From an uncultured Rickettsiella sp. (lineage in GTDB: Bacteria; Pseudomonadota; Gammaproteobacteria; Diplorickettsiales; Diplorickettsiaceae): 64,000 nt of DNA. Numbering within the stretch: position 1 is the first letter of the stretch; every line of letters begins with the position of its first letter. The translations under genes were made by a program, and so were the position numbers. The stretch covers positions 1 through 64,000 of the forward strand of contig CAMSHF010000006.1 in assembly GCA_947058615.1 (NCBI GenBank), given 5' to 3'. The notes under the pieces were generated by a model. The model worked only from the letters and a program-made list of their open reading frames with translations. It did no database searches and was not told the origin of the DNA. Shown here one piece after another: positions 1-9,306 of this stretch.

Positions 1-36
1 CAGTAAGCACGACTGAATAAACGGGTAACTGTCACA

Positions 37-186
37 TTAAGTTTGAACCACTACATGTAATACCTCAGAATTGCAACGAATTCGGACTATATTTGCTTCT
101 ACAGGCCATGCTTTTTTGGATTTAATAACTATTAAATATTTACTTGAAAAACTTCGAATCACAAATGATTTTCCTTGTGAGGCCAT
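37..186 (-). other. possible 49-codon ORF, doubtful
   Basis: An ATG-initiated frame of 49 codons runs leftward here, ending in TAA. No good ribosome binding site precedes it, and a plus-strand frame of similar length is open over the same bases (about 47 to 193, no ATG start). I recognise neither peptide. Either could be the remnant of a decayed gene, since the segment lies at the edge of an accessory patch. Nothing else is visible in bases 1-277 apart from the AT-rich leader of the downstream transporter gene. Confidence 0.15.
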
Positions 187-277
187 TATTTAGATTTTAA
201 TTCATTTAGAATTACTCTTTAATCTATTCAAAGATTAAATCCCAATTTAAGTACAAATTTTTAAGGAAGATAAATCA

Positions 278-1531
278 TTGAATAAAAACTTTAATAAAAC
301 AATTCTTTCATTATTATGGATTGTTTTTACAGACTCAATTGGGTGGGGTATTGCATTTTCAGTTTTTGCTGCACTTTTTCTTGATAGACAGACTGCTTTT
401 TTATCGTCTACGTTACCCGATTCTTCGAGATATATGATTTATGAATTTGTTTTAGCGAGCTATAGTATTTTTATGTTTCTCTTTGCTCCAGTAATTGGTG
501 GAATTTCCGATTGTTATGGTAGGAAACCAAGCTTAAAAATATCAATGCTTGGTTTAACGATTGGTTTTATCTTTAGTGCTCTGGGTTGTTATTGGAGTAG
601 TTTATCAATTTTAATAATTGGCCGAGTAATATCAGGAATGACTGCAGGTTCTTTTTCAGTCGCGCAGGCGGCTGTTGTCGATATTAGTAATCAACATACG
701 AAATCTTTTTATTTTTCATTATTAGTTATTGCAAATTGTTTGGGATTTTCTTTTGGACCTGTTTTGGAAGGAATGTTTATTCATAACGAAGTCTTACCTA
801 CTGGTACAATAACTTTTTTAGTGGGCGCAGGAATGAGCTTGATTGGTTTTTTTAGTGTACTTTTTTTATTTAATGAAACTTATATTCCAGATAAATTAAA
901 TACTAAATTGAATATTTGGAATGATTTTCTAAATATAAAAATTGCTTTTTTTAAACCCATTTTAAATAAATATTTGATTTCTTTTCTTTTTTCCATGATC
1001 GCTTACGGGTTGTTTTTTTCGTACGTTCCCATTTTTTTACATCAACAGTTTATGACCAGTAGTTCTTCGATTGGCGTTATACTTAGTGCTTTAACTATAT
1101 TACTTTCATTAAGTTTATTATTGGCTGGAAAGTATATTTTTAGTCATTTTGATAAAAAGAAATCAATTTTATCTATTCAGTTTTTTTTGTTTGTTGTTTA
1201 TATAATTTTATCTTTTTATATTCGTTCATTTCTTTTCAGTTGTTTTCTATTGGGATGTACTTCTTTTTTAATAGGTCTGATGTATATTGGTCTTCTAACT
1301 TTGATTTCAGATGCAACAGAAAAAAATTGGCAAGGACGTGTTATGGGGGTTGTTGCTTCTGTATCTGCAATAACTTGGGGAATAGGACCTATATTAAGCG
1401 GAGTTGTGAGCAGTATGGGAGCTAGCGCAGGATTTATTTGCGCTGCATTATTGATGAGTGTTGGTTTTGGTACGTTTATTTTATCTAAAAAAACCATAGA
1501 ATCGATCAGTAACTCAACAACGTTAGTATGA
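278..1531 (+). CDS. MFS transporter, drug-efflux (TetA-like) type
   Basis: A 417-residue inner-membrane protein with about 12 hydrophobic segments, the usual size for the major facilitator superfamily. The loop between helices 2 and 3 carries the family signature as GGISDCYGRK (about residues 74-83), and helix 4 has an RVISGMTAG-type segment, both typical of proton-coupled drug antiporters of the TCR/Tet group; the substrate cannot be read from sequence. The start is TTG, chosen because AAGGAAGA lies 7 nt upstream and the first helix follows directly. The gene is more AT-rich than most neighbours and abuts an insertion sequence 27 nt after its stop, so it may be acquired. It stands alone, with no linked regulator. 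Confidence 0.8.
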   Translation: MNKNFNKTILSLLWIVFTDSIGWGIAFSVFAALFLDRQTAFLSSTLPDSSRYMIYEFVLASYSIFMFLFAPVIGGISDCYGRKPSLKISMLGLTIGFIFSALGCYWSSLSILIIGRVISGMTAGSFSVAQAAVVDISNQHTKSFYFSLLVIANCLGFSFGPVLEGMFIHNEVLPTGTITFLVGAGMSLIGFFSVLFLFNETYIPDKLNTKLNIWNDFLNIKIAFFKPILNKYLISFLFSMIAYGLFFSYVPIFLHQQFMTSSSSIGVILSALTILLSLSLLLAGKYIFSHFDKKKSILSIQFFLFVVYIILSFYIRSFLFSCFLLGCTSFLIGLMYIGLLTLISDATEKNWQGRVMGVVASVSAITWGIGPILSGVVSSMGASAGFICAALLMSVGFGTFILSKKTIESISNSTTLV

Positions 1532-1587
1532 GACTGATTCTTTTTTTACAAAAAGGGTGTGTAAACCTCCCAAACTCCCCCCAGTTT

Positions 1588-2393
1588 TTAAATAGAGTAA
1601 TTTTTGTTTAGGGATTGAGAATAGTATATGGGTGTTTGATTATTTAAAGCTTCATGGGGTCTTTCCTCGTTGTAATGTTTAAGCCAGTTATCTGTTATGT
1701 TCTGTATTTCTTGTATATTTCGAAATAAATACCTATCTAAGACAGCCTCACGATAAGTTCGATTAAATCTTTCGATAAATGCATTTTGAGCGGGTTTCCC
1801 AGGTTGGATATATTGAATTTCAATCCCCTGTATTTTCGCCCATTGTTGGAAGTGACGTGAAATATTTTCTGGGCCGTTATCCACTCGAATACGCTGAGGG
1901 TAGCCATATTTCATGGCGAGTTGATCCAACCATCGGGTTATCCGCTTGGAAGGTAAACCATAAGCCACTAATATTCCTAATCCACCGCGATGATAATCAT
2001 CAAAGATATTTGCTGTACGAATGCGTCGCCCATTGACTAAAGCGTCGCTCATGTAGTCTCTAACGACCAGCATTGATTGATACCCTCAGGTTGCTGTAAT
2101 TTAATAGCGGTTCGAGGGGCTAAACGCTTTTTTGGTTTTATCTTTAAATTAAGCTTTAATTCACAGTAAATTCGATAAACTCGTTTATGATTAAAGGGAT
2201 AATAATTTTTAAGCCGAATTAAATTAAATAATTTCCCGAATCCGTAGGTTGGATACTCAGCAGAATTATTTTTCAGTAACGACTCAATCATTTGATCACC
2301 TGATTTTTTCTTAGGTTTGTAACGATAAGTTTTACGATCCATCGTTATAACGCGACACGCTTGACTGATGCTCACGCTATAGTTAACTATCAA
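1588..2393 (-). pseudogene. IS3-family transposase OrfB, frameshifted
   Basis: The catalytic half of the transposase is split into two frames. The upstream piece (2393-2049) carries the HTH_21-type region and ends ..CWSLETT-stop. The downstream piece (2073-1588) holds the rest of the rve integrase core. Removing one GA from the GAGA at the junction (about 2061-2064) restores CWSLDYMSDAL, so a 2-nt tandem duplication explains the break. It falls at the first catalytic aspartate (the D of WSLD). The second aspartate (VDNGPE) and the glutamate (FIERFNR) are intact and 35 residues apart, as the family requires. The copy should therefore be unable to transpose by itself. Confidence 0.85.
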
Positions 2394-2401
2394 CTCATCT
2401 A

Positions 2402-2692
2402 CTATTTCACGCCGCTCAGATCCACGTGGTACTTTTTTTCAAGCACCTCCTTAAGTAGCTCATGATCCATACTCAATGTCGCATACATTTTTTTTAAACG
2501 TGTATTTTCATCTTCTAGCTGACGTAGGCGCTTCAATTCCGATAGCTCCATATCCCCGTATTTTGTTTGCCGCGTATAAATTGTGCTTTCTCCAATTCCA
2601 TATTTACGGGCTAATTCAACCGCTGGAACTCCCGCTCCATACTCTTTCAGCACGGTGATAATTTGCGATTCACTAAATTTTTTCTTTTTCAT
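2402..2692 (-). CDS. IS3-family transposase OrfA
   Basis: A 96-residue protein with an N-terminal helix-turn-helix of the HTH_8/transposase-8 type (residues about 5-45, with ARKYGIGESTIYT) followed by a leucine-zipper-like coiled coil (LSELKRLRQLEDENTRLKKM). Length and order match OrfA of IS3 elements, which binds the terminal repeats and is fused to OrfB by -1 frameshifting. The reading frame is intact, so OrfA alone could still be made and could act as an inhibitor of related copies elsewhere (family knowledge, not shown here). The ATG start is preceded by AGGAGAC, 5-6 nt upstream on the coding strand. Confidence 0.85.
   Translation of the reverse strand: MKKKKFSESQIITVLKEYGAGVPAVELARKYGIGESTIYTRQTKYGDMELSELKRLRQLEDENTRLKKMYATLSMDHELLKEVLEKKYHVDLSGVK
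2433..2439 (-). promoter_or_regulatory. programmed -1 frameshift site of the IS
   Basis: On the coding strand orfA contains GAA AAA AAG (seven A then G), which includes the heptamer A AAA AAG in the zero frame, the standard IS3 slippery site. OrfB lies in the -1 frame relative to OrfA and is open from this point through its annotated start, so slippage would yield an OrfAB fusion (reading KVPRGSERREIVDEL across the junction). In this copy the fusion would still stop at the GA insertion further down. Confidence 0.6.
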
Positions 2693-2763
2693 CTTAAGTC
2701 TCCTGGTCAGTAATTTACCAAAAAACTCTATCTCTTTCCTGGGGAATTATAAGGGAGGGTTAC

Positions 2764-3387
2764 CATGCTAATATACACGCGAAAAATGAGGTGGAAGATA
2801 GTGTTTTTACGATTTCCGCTAAAAAAGGTTATCTAGAAATTATTCACTATTTTGTTCATGATAAAAAAATAGATATATCGACCATTAAAGATGATAATAA
2901 TAATACATTGCTACATTTAGCTGCCAAAAATAATAAAACCGTTTTAGCGGGATATTTAACAGGATATTTAATAAGTAAAGGAGCCGATATAGAAGCTAAA
3001 AACAACGATGGAGAAACGCCTTTTGAAATTGCCATCGAAAATAAAGAAAAATGGTTAGCTGAATTTTTGATAAAAAAGAAAGTGCAACTTGAACAAAAAT
3101 CTTCATGCAAAATCTTAACTTCAGAAAAACCAGAGAATTTAGGTAGTTATGTTTTAAAAAAAGGTAAAGATTCAAAAAAACAGCATAGCAAACGTCGAAG
3201 TAACGGTCCTCATTTTTCAAAGAAAGAATTCAATGAATTGCTGGCCTCTTTGCCAACGAATACAACAGGATCGGGATTTTTTAGAAATAATTCTGCTGAG
3301 GCAGGTGTGTATGCGCTTAATGCCGATGCTAATAGTACGGTAGCTAATAATTTGCTTACTAACTATCAGTTAGGTTTTAATCCCTAA
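2764..3387 (+). pseudogene. ankyrin-repeat protein, 5'-truncated by IS
   Basis: The frame ending at 3387 is open upstream right to the IS terminal repeat at about 2764 and continues into it without a start, so the usual GTG (2791) is probably not the native start. The visible product contains ankyrin repeats, e.g. NNTLLHLAAKNNKTVLAGYL, then SKGADIEAKNNDGETPFEIA, and an incomplete repeat before them (IHAKNEVEDSVFTISAKKG). The last ~95 residues are basic, then Ser/Asn/Ala-rich, without repeats. Ankyrin proteins of intracellular gammaproteobacteria are often secreted effectors; this one has lost its N-terminal part. The missing 5' portion is not on the other side of the IS, where an MFS gene ends 27 nt away, so a deletion or recombination accompanied insertion. 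Confidence 0.75.
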
Positions 3388-3431
3388 TTTTTAAATTTTA
3401 AGTACAGCTATGAGCCAAGTAAATTTACTCC

Positions 3432-4370
3432 TTATCTTATAGCTGTTTTCTTTGAAAATTTAAAAAACTTGAGTGACTTTTTAGGCCATTGTATGATCAA
3501 TATCCCGATTAAAATAGCGATGACACCTAAGCCCTCTGTCCACTGTGGATGATGGTGAAAAAAAATAAAATCCCAAAGTATCGCCATAATAGGAACGACA
3601 TACATCACTGCACTTGCACGCACAGCATCCCATTCACGAATTAAGTAATAGTAAATGATCCAGGCTAATGCGGTTGAGAATAAACCCATGTAAATGCTTG
3701 CGATCCATAGGATAGGTGTGTGTAACAAGAGTGTGCTGCTAGGCCATTGTTTAAAGATCAAAAAGATCAACGTCAGAAACACAAGGCTAGCCCAATGTTG
3801 ATGATAAATATTAGCATAAAAATCTAATTGTGTTTGACCGGATAGCATACGTTGATTTAATAGATTTCCTATGGAATAGCTAATCGCCATTAATAAGAGA
3901 GATACCGTCCCTTTTAAAGCGGAATAGGAAGCATTAAAACTTAATAATGGCCAGAAAATAATACAAATGCCAAGTAAGCCCGTAAACAGACCGATGCATT
4001 TTAAGAAAGAAAAATTTCTGGTTTTGGGAGAAGCTAAACTAAAAATTAATGTAAAAATGGGTACTGTTCCATTTAAAATACCGGCTAAACCGGATGAGAT
4101 ATATTGTTCACCATAAAATAAAAAGAAAAAAGGGAGTCCTTGTGAAAAGAGACCCATTAGCCATATTCGCCAACGCAATGAAAAGGGAACTGCTAATTTT
4201 TTTTTAAGAAAACCAAAGATAAGTATAATAAAGACTAAGGCCAAACTAACTCGTAATGCCGCTCCAAAGAAAGGAGGCACATGAAGTACCACCGCTTTAA
4301 TTGCAACAAACGAACCACTCCAAAAAGTAGCAAGTAAAAAAAACAGTAGATAATTTATTTTTTTATTCAT
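3432..4370 (-). CDS. EamA/DMT-family transporter
   Basis: A 312-residue integral membrane protein with about ten hydrophobic helices arranged as two EamA halves (roughly residues 5-140 and 150-290). Family features include the N-terminal LLATFWSGSFVAIKAVV and the second-half segment IYYYLIREWDAVRASAVMYVVPIMA. Drug/metabolite transporters of this group export amino acids or related metabolites; the substrate is not predictable. It lies 18 nt downstream of parC on the same strand and may share its transcript. The C-terminus is lysine-rich and cytoplasmic. The ATG start is followed immediately by the first helix. Confidence 0.85.
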   Translation of the reverse strand: MNKKINYLLFFLLATFWSGSFVAIKAVVLHVPPFFGAALRVSLALVFIILIFGFLKKKLAVPFSLRWRIWLMGLFSQGLPFFFLFYGEQYISSGLAGILNGTVPIFTLIFSLASPKTRNFSFLKCIGLFTGLLGICIIFWPLLSFNASYSALKGTVSLLLMAISYSIGNLLNQRMLSGQTQLDFYANIYHQHWASLVFLTLIFLIFKQWPSSTLLLHTPILWIASIYMGLFSTALAWIIYYYLIREWDAVRASAVMYVVPIMAILWDFIFFHHHPQWTEGLGVIAILIGILIIQWPKKSLKFFKFSKKTAIR

Positions 4371-4388
4371 TGTGATTAAGGCATTAAA

Positions 4389-6644
4389 TCAATTGGGGTC
4401 GACGATAAGTGAATCACATGGTTGTAAACCACGGGGTAATTTATGGCCACGTTGGCCTCTTTTTCCAATATAGGCGGCTAAGTCAGAACCTTTCAAAGTA
4501 AATTGTTTTTTACCGGAGATCAAAGTCAATTTAGCGTTCTTTGAAGACAAAATAGTGAGCTTATTGATGAACTCTTCATGTTGTTCGTGTTTTTTGGGAG
4601 GGATTTGCATCATTTTGTTTCCTTTCCCGCGTGCTAAAATCGGTAATTCTTGTGCTGAAATGAGTAATAAGTACCCAGTGTTAGTAATCAGTGCAATATA
4701 GTTAGACTCAATAGAGTCAATTTTAACAAGAGGTAACACTTGAGCATGAGGAGAAAGCTTTAATAACGCCTTTCCATTCCGGTTTTTAGTATAAAGTTCA
4801 GACAATTGTGTAATAAAACCATAACCTGCATCACTGCTGACTAATACCGATTGCTCAGCATCGCCCGCTATCATGGTTTCAAAATGAGCGCCTGGCGGAG
4901 GATTAAAACGACTTGTTAAAGGCTCCCCAGAACTCCGTGCTGAAGGAAGTGTATGTATCGAAGTTGAATAACTGCGACCTGTTGAATCAATAAAAGCAAC
5001 CAATAGGTTGCTGCGGCCATGTGTTGTGCTTTTTAGCGAATCACCGGCTTTAAAGTTTAAACCGGTGACGTCAAAGTCATATCCTTTTGCGGCACGAATC
5101 CAACCTCTTGACGATAAAATGATCGTCATTGGTTCAGAGGGAATTATTTCAGTTTTTTGCATGGCTTGTGCCGCGCTGCGTTCAACAAGTGGTGATTGTC
5201 GTGAATCACCGTAGAGTTTAGCGTCTTCTTGCAATTCGGTCCGAATCAAACGTTTTAATTGTGCCTTAGAAGATAAGATTTTCTGTATTTTATCGCGTTC
5301 TATGCTTAAATTTTCTTGTTCTGTTTGCAATTTAATTTCTTCTAGCTTGGCTAATTGTCTTAAACGTATTTCTAAAATAGCGTCTGCTTGAATATCGCTC
5401 AGCTTAAAACGCTGCATTAATCGAATTTTAGGGTCATCGTATTTACGTATCATTTTTATGACTTCGTCGATATGTAAATAAACTGTTAAAAAACCTTCTA
5501 AAAGGTGAAGTCGATGTAAAATCTTATTTAAATGAAACTCTAAACGCTTTCTGACGATAGTTTGTCGATATTCTAGCCATTCTTGTAAGATGACAAGCAG
5601 ATTTTTGACCTTAGGTCGTCCATCAAGACCTATCATATTGAGATTAATACGGTAACTTCGCTCTAAATCGGTGGTTGCAAATAAATGGGCCATCAAGGTT
5701 TCGCTATCGACCCGATGAGAGCGAGGAACAATCACTAAACGGGTAGGGTTTTCATGGTCTGACTCATCACGCAAATCGTCTACTAAAGGTAATTTCTTTT
5801 CGCGAATTTGCTCAGCAATTTGTTCAATTATTTTAGCGCCAGACACTTGATACGGCAGATCGGTAATAACAATTTGATTTTTTTCTTCCCTATAAACGGC
5901 ACGCGCACGAATGACACCCTGGCCTTTTTGATAAATATGACAAATCTCAGTGCGTGGTGTAATGATTTCTGCCCCAGAAGGGAAGTCAGGACCTATGACT
6001 AACTCACATAGCTCAGCTAATGTTGTATGCGGTTCATCTAACAAGCGAATACAGGCATTCACTATTTCACCAAGATTATGCGATGGAATATCCGTTGCCA
6101 TACCTACCGCAATACCCGATGCACCATTTAACAAGATATTAGGTAAACGTGCGGGTAATAGCTTAGGTTCTTCCAGTGTGGCATCAAAATTAGATACCCA
6201 ATCTACCGTCCCATCAGAAAGTTCGGTGAGTAGCGTCTGTGCATAACGCGTTAAACGTGACTCGGTATAACGCATCGCTGCAAAAGATTTAGGATCATCC
6301 TGGGATCCCCAGTTACCCTGACCATCAATTAGTGGATAGCGATAAGAAAAAGTTTGTGCCATTAACACCATCGCTTCATAACAGGCATTATCCCCATGTG
6401 GATGAAACTTACCTAAAACATCACCAACCGTACGGGCTGATTTTTTATATTTTGCAAGCGCCGTTAAACCAAGCTCAGACATGGCATAAATAATGCGTCT
6501 TTGCACCGGTTTTAAGCCATCGCCAATATGTGGCAAAGCTCGGTCAAGAATGACAGACATGGAATAATCAAGGTAGGCCTTTTCTGTAAAAAGGCGCAGC
6601 GCTTGATGTTCATTCGTTAAAGTTGATGATTTAGTTTTAGCCAT
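4389..6644 (-). CDS. parC: DNA topoisomerase IV subunit A
   Basis: A 751-residue type IIA topoisomerase A subunit, the right size for ParC and shorter than GyrA. It decatenates replicated chromosomes with ParE, which is not in this window. The active-site tyrosine is Y126 in AAMRYTESR. The N-terminal segment YAMSELGL, the [13 protein letters not shown] block and GNWGSQDD are family hallmarks. The C-terminal domain lacks the GyrA box (QRRGGKG) and has degenerate blades, as expected for ParC. At the position equivalent to E. coli Ser80 this protein has asparagine ([11 protein letters not shown]86), a site known for natural quinolone-resistance variation; the downstream glutamate (E90) is retained. 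A 149-nt gap separates it from pagL upstream. Confidence 0.95.
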   Translation of the reverse strand: MAKTKSSTLTNEHQALRLFTEKAYLDYSMSVILDRALPHIGDGLKPVQRRIIYAMSELGLTALAKYKKSARTVGDVLGKFHPHGDNACYEAMVLMAQTFSYRYPLIDGQGNWGSQDDPKSFAAMRYTESRLTRYAQTLLTELSDGTVDWVSNFDATLEEPKLLPARLPNILLNGASGIAVGMATDIPSHNLGEIVNACIRLLDEPHTTLAELCELVIGPDFPSGAEIITPRTEICHIYQKGQGVIRARAVYREEKNQIVITDLPYQVSGAKIIEQIAEQIREKKLPLVDDLRDESDHENPTRLVIVPRSHRVDSETLMAHLFATTDLERSYRINLNMIGLDGRPKVKNLLVILQEWLEYRQTIVRKRLEFHLNKILHRLHLLEGFLTVYLHIDEVIKMIRKYDDPKIRLMQRFKLSDIQADAILEIRLRQLAKLEEIKLQTEQENLSIERDKIQKILSSKAQLKRLIRTELQEDAKLYGDSRQSPLVERSAAQAMQKTEIIPSEPMTIILSSRGWIRAAKGYDFDVTGLNFKAGDSLKSTTHGRSNLLVAFIDSTGRSYSTSIHTLPSARSSGEPLTSRFNPPPGAHFETMIAGDAEQSVLVSSDAGYGFITQLSELYTKNRNGKALLKLSPHAQVLPLVKIDSIESNYIALITNTGYLLLISAQELPILARGKGNKMMQIPPKKHEQHEEFINKLTILSSKNAKLTLISGKKQFTLKGSDLAAYIGKRGQRGHKLPRGLQPCDSLIVDPN

Positions 6645-6793
6645 TGCTTTATAGCTTCTTAAAAAAGTCCTTAATTAAAGAGGGGGGGTCTTGCTAAGAA
6701 CAGCTTTAGTGCAGTATAGGATGATCTTACTATTCTACACTATAGTTTTATAAAAAATCTTATAAATAATAAATAACCACTTCTCGAAAAGTA

Positions 6794-7384
6794 TTAAAAC
6801 TCATAGCCGAGTGTAAATAGATGCTTTACATCAATACCTTGATTCGGAGGAAACAAACTGGCATTGGAGTAATGCAAGTAATGATAGCTTAAGGTGGCTT
6901 TTGTCGTTTGATTGAGCTGCCAACGTAGACCTAGACCCATTAAATCTTGAAAGGCGAATTGACCGCCCAGGTTTCGATGACCAAAATGATTATGAGAAAG
7001 TAAGCTCGCACCAATTCCAAGTTCTAGATAAGTTTGGGCAAAAAGCAACCAAGCTTCTCGGCTTTGTAGGCGCACCAACGGTGATAGAGCGAAAATGCGG
7101 ATAGCGCGTGGTTGATAAGCCAGTGGTGGGCTGGCGTACCAATTGGCATAGCTAAGATCCCAATAACCCGTTATGTTTAAACGGGAGGTGGCAAAGCCTA
7201 TCCAAGGCCAAAATTGTTGAATAGCGACGCGATAACCTTTTAAATGATCGGGATCCCCAGACCCATAAGCGATTTGTACACCGTGGGTTGAGGCATAGCT
7301 ATTAGCTGTCAGTAAATTAAGTATCAAACTAACAGAGAGAAAATTGAGGGTGTTTTTTTTAATTGAACGATATAAATTTTTCAA
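6794..7384 (-). CDS. pagL: lipid A 3-O-deacylase, PagL family
   Basis: A 196-residue outer-membrane beta-barrel hydrolase with an N-terminal signal peptide (hydrophobic 12-28, cleavage near SYA-S at about residue 32). PagL removes the 3-O-linked acyl chain of lipid A, changing how hosts sense the cell. The C-terminal region carries the PagL signature: FGHRNLGGQFAFQDLMGLG (about 134-152) and HYSNASLFPPNQGID, in which H171 and S173 match the catalytic His-Ser pair. The third triad residue, 14 positions after the His, is aspartate (D185) where Pseudomonas PagL has glutamate; whether this alters activity is unknown. The protein ends in aromatic F, as barrel proteins usually do. It is a single gene with its own upstream region. 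Confidence 0.8.
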   Translation of the reverse strand: MKNLYRSIKKNTLNFLSVSLILNLLTANSYASTHGVQIAYGSGDPDHLKGYRVAIQQFWPWIGFATSRLNITGYWDLSYANWYASPPLAYQPRAIRIFALSPLVRLQSREAWLLFAQTYLELGIGASLLSHNHFGHRNLGGQFAFQDLMGLGLRWQLNQTTKATLSYHYLHYSNASLFPPNQGIDVKHLFTLGYEF

Positions 7385-7638
7385 ATTAAATACACTCCTT
7401 TTGGATGAATTTTATTAAATTTTTACTCGGTTTCTATATTTATACGTTATACGCGCTAGGGTTTTCTCTTATATTCCTGTAGTTACGCTATAATTATCTA
7501 ATTAGATAATTACAGATTGTAAGGAATATTTGCCTTTTATAGCGCGTTAGGCGTGTAAATAAATGACTTACATTTTTTTAAAATTAGGTTTTTCAAGGTG
7601 ATTTCTCGCCAAAAATTTTGTTTTAGAATTTGTTCTGT

Positions 7639-7644
7639 TATAAT
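7639..7644 (+). promoter_or_regulatory. -10 box of the rpmE promoter
   Basis: A perfect TATAAT lies 37 nt upstream of the rpmE ATG. The -35 region is poor (T-rich, about 7616-7624). Its position inside the longest possible reading frame argues that the upstream alternative start at 7630 is not used. Confidence 0.5.
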
Positions 7645-7680
7645 GCCGCCTCATTTTATTCAAGGGATATAAAAATTATT

Positions 7681-7926
7681 ATGCAGCAAGATATCCATCC
7701 GGCCTATAATACAGTTACCGTTACATGTAGTTGCGGTAATAGTTTCAAAACCCGCTCTACTTTAGGTGAGCCTGTACTTACTATAGAAGTATGTTCCAAA
7801 TGCCATCCTTTTTATACGGGCAAGCAAAAAATCGTCGATACTGGCGGTCGTGTTGATAAATTTAAGAAAAAATACAAACATACGCTTAAAGTTGCCAATA
7901 AATCTGATTCTACAGAAGCTGCTTAA
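7681..7926 (+). CDS. rpmE: 50S ribosomal protein L31
   Basis: An 81-residue L31, starting [10 protein letters not shown] as the family does. It has the zinc-binding set C16-x-C18 and C38-x2-C41 (TCSCGN, CSKCHPF), so this is the zinc-containing form rather than the YkgM-type paralogue. The conserved HPFYTG and KFKKKY segments follow. I chose the ATG at 7681 over the in-frame start 51 nt upstream because the family begins here, AAGGGATA lies about 10 nt upstream, and the -10 box sits between the two. It is monocistronic, with 95 nt to the next gene. Confidence 0.95.
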   Translation: MQQDIHPAYNTVTVTCSCGNSFKTRSTLGEPVLTIEVCSKCHPFYTGKQKIVDTGGRVDKFKKKYKHTLKVANKSDSTEAA

Positions 7927-8021
7927 TTTAATCTATTGTCGGTTTGCTTAAACGGTTAATTTTTTAGTTTTTGCGGGCTATTTACTCATTATCTATTCTG
8001 TTCACTATAGGGGTATGATTT

Positions 8022-9293
8022 ATGCCAAAAAAACGTATCGACCTTTTTCCTTGGGTAGTATGTGGTTTAGGAGCCCTTTTTTACTGTTATGAATATTTTT
8101 TACGAATCTTACCGAGCGTTATGACGGAAGATTTATTAAAAATATTCAACATCAGTGGTGTAGCGTTCGGAAACTTAGTTGCCTTCTATTACTATGCCTA
8201 CACACCGATGCAATTACCCGTAGGTATGATGATGGATAGATTTGGACCTCGGAAGTTATTAGCTTTTGCGTGTTTATTGTGTGCTATCGGTACCTATTTA
8301 TTCGCGCATCATTATCTTCCCACTGCGCAAATGGGTCGTTTTTTAGTAGGCTTTGGTTCCGCATTTGCTTTTGTAGGAGTGCTTAAACTGGCTGCCACAT
8401 GGTTCCCTCCGTCACGCTTTGCTTTTATTGCCGGTATGGCAACCTCTTTAGGGATGATAGGTGCCATGACGGGAGATATCATTTTGTCAAAACTTGTATT
8501 TACCTTAGGATCGACAACGACATTGTATATTTCAGCAGCCATAGGTTTATTATTAACAGTGGGGCTATGGTATGTTATTCCCGGAGTAAAAATGGCGAAT
8601 GCCGCGGATGAACCTGAGCCGGTATTAAATTATAAAGAGTTTTTTCAAGCTGTTTTTAAACTATGTCGAAACCCACAAATGTGGTTAGTGGGTGTGATTG
8701 GGACGCTACTTTATTTATCACTTTCTGCTTTTGCTGAAGTATGGAGTATTCCTTATCTAATTCGAGTTTATGGATTATCCAATTCTGCTGCAGCGGTAAA
8801 AGTATCTTTTATTTTTTTAGGTTGGGCTATTGGCTGTCCTTTAGTGGGCTGGATCTCAGACAAAATCGGTAATCGACGTTGTCCTATTATGATGGGTGCT
8901 TTATTAGGAGCGGCATTATTTATTTTACTCATTTATTTCCCTTTTATGGTTCGCCATTGTTTGGGATTTTTATTATTTGCTTTTGGTCTTTGTAGTTCGG
9001 CACAAGTTATTATTTTTCCTGTGGCTAGAGAACTTAATGTCCGGGGTTTAGCAGGTACGGCGATTGCGGTAACCAACTTGTTAGTAATGTCTGGAGGCGC
9101 TTTGTTTCAACCCTTAATAGGAAAAATCTTAGATGTGTTTACAGGGACGCACATTAAAGGGAATTTAATGGCTTTTTCCACCGAAAGCTTTCAATATGCC
9201 TTAACGATTATTCCAATTGTATTTATTATCGCCGCGATATTAGCTATTTTTCTAAGAGAGACTCGTGGGGTAGTAATAGATGCCTCCTCTTGA
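8022..9293 (+). CDS. MFS transporter, sugar/organic-anion type
   Basis: A 423-residue protein with 12 predicted membrane helices. The start resembles a clade common in Legionella and Coxiella (FPWVVCGLGALFYCYEYFLRILPSVM). The loop 2-3 signature is MMMDRFGPRKLL (about 67-78) and the second half repeats it as GWISDKIGNRRC. Family knowledge suggests proton-coupled uptake of an organic anion or similar small metabolite, but nothing in the sequence fixes the substrate. GGGGTATGATTT precedes the ATG. The gene converges with the aminotransferase gene, only 13 nt apart, with no room for a long terminator between them. Confidence 0.85.
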   Translation: MPKKRIDLFPWVVCGLGALFYCYEYFLRILPSVMTEDLLKIFNISGVAFGNLVAFYYYAYTPMQLPVGMMMDRFGPRKLLAFACLLCAIGTYLFAHHYLPTAQMGRFLVGFGSAFAFVGVLKLAATWFPPSRFAFIAGMATSLGMIGAMTGDIILSKLVFTLGSTTTLYISAAIGLLLTVGLWYVIPGVKMANAADEPEPVLNYKEFFQAVFKLCRNPQMWLVGVIGTLLYLSLSAFAEVWSIPYLIRVYGLSNSAAAVKVSFIFLGWAIGCPLVGWISDKIGNRRCPIMMGALLGAALFILLIYFPFMVRHCLGFLLFAFGLCSSAQVIIFPVARELNVRGLAGTAIAVTNLLVMSGGALFQPLIGKILDVFTGTHIKGNLMAFSTESFQYALTIIPIVFIIAAILAIFLRETRGVVIDASS

Positions 9294-9306
9294 GTGTAAA
9301 AAGTTT

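Larger units (their letters stand above)
1558..2765 (-). mobile_element. IS3-family insertion sequence, inactivated copy
   Basis: About 1.2 kb, transcribed leftward, with an orfA/orfB arrangement and a D-D-35-E transposase. Imperfect terminal inverted repeats can be matched by eye: the left end reads TGTGTAAACCTCCC at 1558-1571 and the right end, reverse-complemented, reads TGGTAACCCTCCC from 2765 to 2753. A second shared block (CCCCAG, then ATAGAGT) follows inside each end. No clear target-site duplication flanks it. The orfA coiled coil and the MSDALVNGRR segment of orfB resemble the IS407/IS2-like side of IS3. The right end lies inside an ankyrin-repeat reading frame. Exact ends are uncertain by 1-3 nt. 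Confidence 0.8.

Noticed and set aside
6707-6742. Imperfect inverted repeat (AGTGCAGTATAG / CTATTCTACACT) between pagL and parC, considered as a terminator
   Set aside because: It has two mismatches and no T-run in the direction of transcription; it may lie in the parC leader, but support is weak.
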